Of a DNA stretch of 64,000 bases, positions 42,601 through 48,600 are shown piece after piece. A program made the translations under genes and the position numbers. Origin of the DNA: Owenia fusiformis (Eukaryota; Annelida; Polychaeta; Sabellida; Oweniidae). How positions within the stretch are numbered: position 1 is the stretch's first letter; each line of letters begins with the position of its first letter. Location of the stretch: contig CAIIXF020000006.1 in assembly GCA_903813345.2 (NCBI GenBank), positions 27,659,936 to 27,723,935 of the forward strand. The letters run 5' to 3'. Under the pieces are notes generated by a model. It ran no database searches, was not told the DNA's origin, and saw only the letters and a program-made list of their open reading frames with translations.

Positions 42601-45600
42601 AATGCATTTAAGTGGTATAAAGTACAGAAGCAGAGTAAAAATATGTATTTTAGAATATCACCATGTGTTACCCCATTGTAGCGCCTCTTGCCCATGTTTC
42701 TATCAATATAAAACATGATATCATACACCAAATATGCATTTATGTTAAATTATGTGGTTTAAAATACAGAAAAATAGATAACATTCTCCTTAGAATACCA
42801 CCTTGTGTAACCCCACTTTACTGCCTTTTGCCCCTGTTTATATCAATATAAAAGGTAGCATGTAACCTTCCTTGTAACATGTGTAAAAGTTTCAAGAAAA
42901 TCAGTAAAGTGGTTTTCCTGGAATCACAATGACAAGATTTATCCAAAAAACTTCCAAGATGGCCGCCAGAATGCAAGATGGCCACCGAAAGGTTAATTAG
43001 CTCTAGAACTTCTTACCATGAAATATGTGTGAAAATTTGAAGTAAATCCGTTTGGTTTTCCTGAAATCGTGATGACAAGATTTATCTTTAAACTTCCAAG
43101 ATGGCTGCCAGAATGCAAGATGGCCACCGAAAAAAAATAATGAGGTCTAGGACTTTAACCATGTTACATGTGTGAACATTTGAAGTACATCTGTTATGTG
43201 GTTTTTGTGGAATCGCGATGACAATATTTATCTGAAAAAAATTCCAAGATGGCCGCCAGAATGCAAGATGGCCACCGCAAAGTTAATCAGCTCTAGAACT
43301 TCTTACCATGTAACATGTGTGAAAATTTGAAGTAAATCCGTCTAATGGTTTACCTGGAATCGTGATGACAAGAAAGTGAGACTTCAGAATGCCACCTTGT
43401 CTAACCCCGTTTTGGTGCCTTTTGCCCCTGTTTACATCAATAGAAGAGGTGTTTTCTTTAAGAGGGAAGTCTGTTCTTTCAAACGGTACAATCATTTTAT
43501 GTGGGAAAGTACCGGACAACAAAACCCCTTTTCTAGAGCCCTTTTGGAAATCAGATCGGGGACTAAACTTGATGATGATACTACATACTAAGTGTACACA
43601 TTTCTGGATATGTGTGTATTATATGTAAACATTTGTGATAGTATTTCAAGTGTACACATATTTCCAGATATTCTTGTTTCCAAGTCAGTTATAGATACAT
43701 GTTATTCTAGTGCACATAGTGATTTAATATTTTGAGTATTGTTTCATTTTAGCGAGAGAAGACAGCATTCCATCACCAGAATCCATCGAGTCAACAAGCG
43801 CAAAGCCTGATATTGTTGAAGAACCCATTGCTGCCCCAGTAGTTGCAAGTTCAACTAGCGCACCTAAAATAGAAAATATTGAACCTCCGATGATAGTAAA
43901 AGACAGTACTTCAACTGGTGGAAAAGGCAACCCATCATACCTAGCAGAACTTCAAGGTTCCAAAAAAGTCGAGGAGCCTTTAGCTGCGCCAGTAGTTGCA
44001 AGTTCAACTAGCGCACCTAAAAAAGAAAATATTGAACCTCCAATGATTGTTAAGGACAGTACTTCAACTGGTGGAAAAGGCAACCCATCGTACCTTGCCG
44101 AACTTCAAGATTCCAAGAAAGTTGAGGAGCCTTTAGCTGCGCCAGTAGTTGCAAGTTCAACAAGCGCACCTAAAATAGAAAATATTGAACCTCCAATGAT
44201 TGTAAAGGACAGTACTTCAACTGGTGGTAAAGGTAACCCATCGTACCTAGCAGAACTTCAAGATTCCAAGAAAGTCGAGGAACCATTAGCTGCGCCCGTA
44301 GTTGCAAGTTCAACTAGTGCTCCTAAAATAGAAAACATTGAACCTCCAATGATAGTTAAGGACAGTACTTCAACTGGTGGAAAAGGCAACCCATCGTACC
44401 TAGCAGAACTTCAAGATTCCAAGAAAGTCGAGGAACCATTAGCTGCGCCCGTAGTTGCAAGTACAACTAGTGCACCTAAAATAGAAAATATTGAACCTCC
44501 AATGAAAGTTAAGGACAGTACTTCAACTGGTGGAAAAGGTAACCCATCGTACCTAGCAGAACTTCAAGATTCCAAGAAAGTTGAGGAACCATTAGCTGCG
44601 CCCGTAGTTGCAAGTTCAACAAGCGCACCTAAAAAAGAAAATATTGAACCTCCAATGAAAGTTAAGGACAGTACTTCAACTGGTGGAAAAGGTAACCCAT
44701 CGTACCTAGCAGAACTTCAAGGTTCTAAGAAAGTTGAAGAGACAATGGTTGAGGCTCCAATCAATGTGGTCAGTTCTGGAGTCAGTAGTCAAAGTGGAAA
44801 TTCCTCATATCTGAAGGAGCTACAAAACACAGGTATACATATACTTGTTATCAATGTCAGAGTTTTGTACTGTACCTTGATCTATATTCTAAGAGCATAT
44901 GCACAGTATCCTGGCCTGACCAAAACCACCACTGCCATCTATTTATCCATCTTTATAGCAAGTCCTCTATTGAAAAGGTACCTTGTAAAGAAATTCATGA
45001 AAAATTGGCATATTTTTTGACTTTATGTTACAGACAAGAAGGATGAACTTGAACCACCAATCAAAGTGCAGAAAACAGAGACGGTAGAATCAGTCATAGA
45101 ACCTCCAATAGGTGTCACTCCTGCACCATCCACTGGGGGAGGAGGCAACCCAATATATGCGTCTAAGCTCCAGGCAGAACCTAAAGCGAACAAAGGTAGT
45201 ATGGTTGTTGGAATCATAAAGTTGAATACACATATTAAAATGTTGTAAGGCAAATAATGATTTGTCAGTTTTACTTAACTGGCTTGTCAAATTGATTGAA
45301 AATCTAGCATCTCAGACTTACATAGTGGCATGGCTTATTTACTTATTTCAAATGTACATTATGGCATGTCACATTTATATAGCAGCATGGCTTACATACT
45401 GGCATATTAAATGTCTGGCTCACATCATCTGGTATGCAAAAAAGCACTTATCCATGTATCCAGTTTCTACCCACCCTGGTTTGTGTTACAGTTACAACCA
45501 GAGTTGTACATATACACGGTGCATTCCAGTATATCCAGTGCAAATTTTCTGCAAATTCTGGCATGTCTAAAATCAAATACACATCCATGTATGTGAAAAG

Positions 45601-48600
45601 AACATAGCGGTTGTGTGCATAATAGCATGGCTTGTAGTTGTAGAGGAATCAGTGGTATCAGCCATAGAAGAACCTGCTATGAGTGTGACTTCCACCTCTA
45701 CTGGGGGTGGCGGTGGGAACCCTTTGTATGCTGCAGAGCTACAGAAATCTGATAAAGAAATGAGAGGTAAGTGTGGTGTTCTAACCACCAAGCTTTGTCA
45801 ATGTATTTTGTCTGTATAGTGTTTTTGAATACCTATCTTAATTGAGTTTGTACATTCCGTATCAAAATCATATGATTTGTCTCCTGCTAATCTCCTGCTC
45901 ATCTTTGTATATGAAAAAAAGCGGTTATGTACATAATAACACAGCTATTATACTAAACCAAGCTTCAAAATTTTAACTGCTATTTTGAACACCTGTCTGC
46001 CTATTGTGAACACCTACCTAAAGTAAACACCTTGAAATGTAAACACTTTTCTTGTCATATTACATTAATTTTTGTGCTTATAAAGAAATTAAATGTAAAG
46101 AAATTACATTCTGGGTAAATTTTAAGGTGGCCATTTTGGATTTTCCGTCCTAAAATCTTCACTTTCAAGACTTGTCTACAGGTTTTCAGCCAAACCATTT
46201 GAGGGATTCATCTGAAATTTTCAGGGATGTTTCTATAATTCAAAGTCAAGAACTGATTAGTTTTTGGGCATTCTGTGGAAAATTTTAAGGTGGCCATTTT
46301 GGATTTTCCGTCCTAAAATCTTTACTTTCAAGACTTGTCTACAGGTTTCCAGCCAAACCTTTTGAGGGATTCATCTGAAATTTTCAGGGATGTTTCTACA
46401 TATCAACGTCAAGAACTGATTAGTTTTTGGGCATTCTGGGTAAATTTTAAGGTGGCCATTTTGGATTTTCTGTCCTAAAATCTTCACTTTCAAGACCTGT
46501 CTACAGATTTTCAGCCAAACCATTTGAGGGATTCATCTGAAATTTTCAGGGATGTTTCTACATATCAACGTCAAGAACTGATTGGTTTTTGGGCATTCTG
46601 GGTAAATTTTAAGGTGGCCATTTTGGATTTTACATCCTAAAATCTTCACTTTCAAGACTTGTCTACAGGTTTCCAGCCAAACCATTTGAGGGATTCATCT
46701 GAAATTATCAGGGATGTTTCTACATATCAACGTCAAGAACTGATTAGTTTTTTGGCATTCTGGGTAAATGTTAAGGCTGCCATTTTAGATTTTCCGTCCT
46801 AAAATCTTGTCTATCGAGGCTTGTCTACAGGTTTCCAGCCAAACCGTTCAAACTTTTACATATGTTACACAGTGATAAGTTCTAGAGCTGATTAACTTTT
46901 CTGTGGCCATCTTGCTTTCTTGGTCAACAAGATCACAATGCTGTGTTTTAGGTACGATATTGTTCACGTCTGTGCCTTGTTAAATATCTCACAATTTTTA
47001 GAGATGAAACATGTTTCCTCAATTTCAATCTGAATCTCAAGATAAAATACCTCTAATATAGTACATTTAATATGGTGGTCACTTTTAGCTCATTCCGAAT
47101 GTGTTCACATGGGACAGGTTTTGTTGTAGTTTGTGAAATAATATAATGATTTAACAAGGCAATATATATTTTACACATAAAAATAAGGTAAGAAGACTGG
47201 AAGGAATTTTTTACCTGCTTTTTTTAATGTGCCTATCTTAAAATGAAAAAATTATACATTTGATTTATGAACTGATGCTTGTGCAAAGATAAATTCAAAG
47301 CATAAACTAACACTTAATCTGGTTGTTGATTAGAGAGTTTGAGAGCTGTGGTGGAGAATATCATAATGGCTGAGGAACAGGTCGCAGATAAGCCAGGTAT
47401 AAAGGGCGGAGTGGTGGAAGGGGAGGTTATAAGGAATACGGGGAGGTTATAAGGAATATGGGGAGGTTATAAGGAATACGGGGAGGTTATTATAAGAGAA
47501 AAGAGATTATTCTACCTCATTCTGAAAATGCATGATTCCTCAATTTTCTCTTGTTGGATGCTTTATTGTTCCAATTATTATAAGCACATTTTTTTGGCAT
47601 ACTGTTGGTGATGGGAGTATAAGCAATATGGGGAAAACATGCAGAAAACAGCATATCATAAAAATCTGAAAACACATGGTGAAGGGAATGCTTGAACCAA
47701 AATGACGGCCCAAATGCATATTAGATGTCCTGGTTTATAGGTTTATATTCTTATCCTTCCCTACATGGTAAATATATTTTATATATCCATCTGAGGTGTT
47801 AAACAGTTGATACCCAACTAATCTTGGCCATGGACATAAAATATAGGTCAAAATTATATATCAATGGAGTAAGTAGGGAGATAGGTTCATGATTTTGGTA
47901 ATTTCTTCTAACTCTTCAGGTGAGTTGTGGGTGTAATCAACTTTACTGTCCATAATACAAGTGTATAATAAAATATAATGAGTTAAGAATCAGCACATCT
48001 ACATGTACTGATGTAATTGTGTTTAACTCTTTTACTTGTCAGTTGTAACCATCTATAATTTTACACTTTTGAATCCCTTGTAAAAACCATGTTAATGACG
48101 TTCTGTACTGTCACAATATTTTAATCTTGGTTCAATTTTTTTCAGATCTGTCTCAATTTTAATCAAAAATGCTCAGAAATTCAACAAAATTCCTGCAAAA
48201 TTCTGCCTTTTCACTTGCAGAATTCATCATTTCAACTTGCTGAAAATAAGGAGGAGTGATTAAAATATGTTTGTTAAATTTAACATAATTTCAAAGAAGA
48301 AAATAAATAAACAAAACAATGTTTGTTCTTCAGCTGAATCTAGTCAAAAAACAGACGCCAAGAAAGATGATTCCAAGAAAGACGATTCCAAAAGTAAGAA
48401 GGCCGAGACAACAAAGTCAGACAAGACAGATGGTGACAAGAAACAGGATGACAAAAAGAAAGATGACAAGAAAAAGGATGACAAAAAAGCTGCAATAGAT
48501 TTCCTGAAGGGTGTACCTCCACCATTGTTTGGAGACGACTCAGATGATGATAGGTGAATTTCTTGAATTTATATTTTTGTTTTTTCTGATTTTATTTTTT

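Larger units (their letters stand above)
38688..43567. mobile_element. Large 4.9-kb inverted-repeat element
   Basis: The left arm (38688-39830) and right arm (about 42860-43567) are inverted copies. Termini TTAGTCCTTGATCTG and TTAGTCCCCGATCTG (reverse complement) mark the ends. They are followed by GTTTTGTTGTCCGGTACTTT in both. Each arm then carries tandem units of about 145 bp, six on the left and three to four on the right, containing GGCCATCTTGCATTCTGG. The middle contains a nested Tc1/mariner-like element and a tRNA-derived SINE. No intact transposase is visible, so it is probably a non-autonomous DNA transposon. The whole element sits in intron 31 of FKBP15. Confidence 0.75.
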
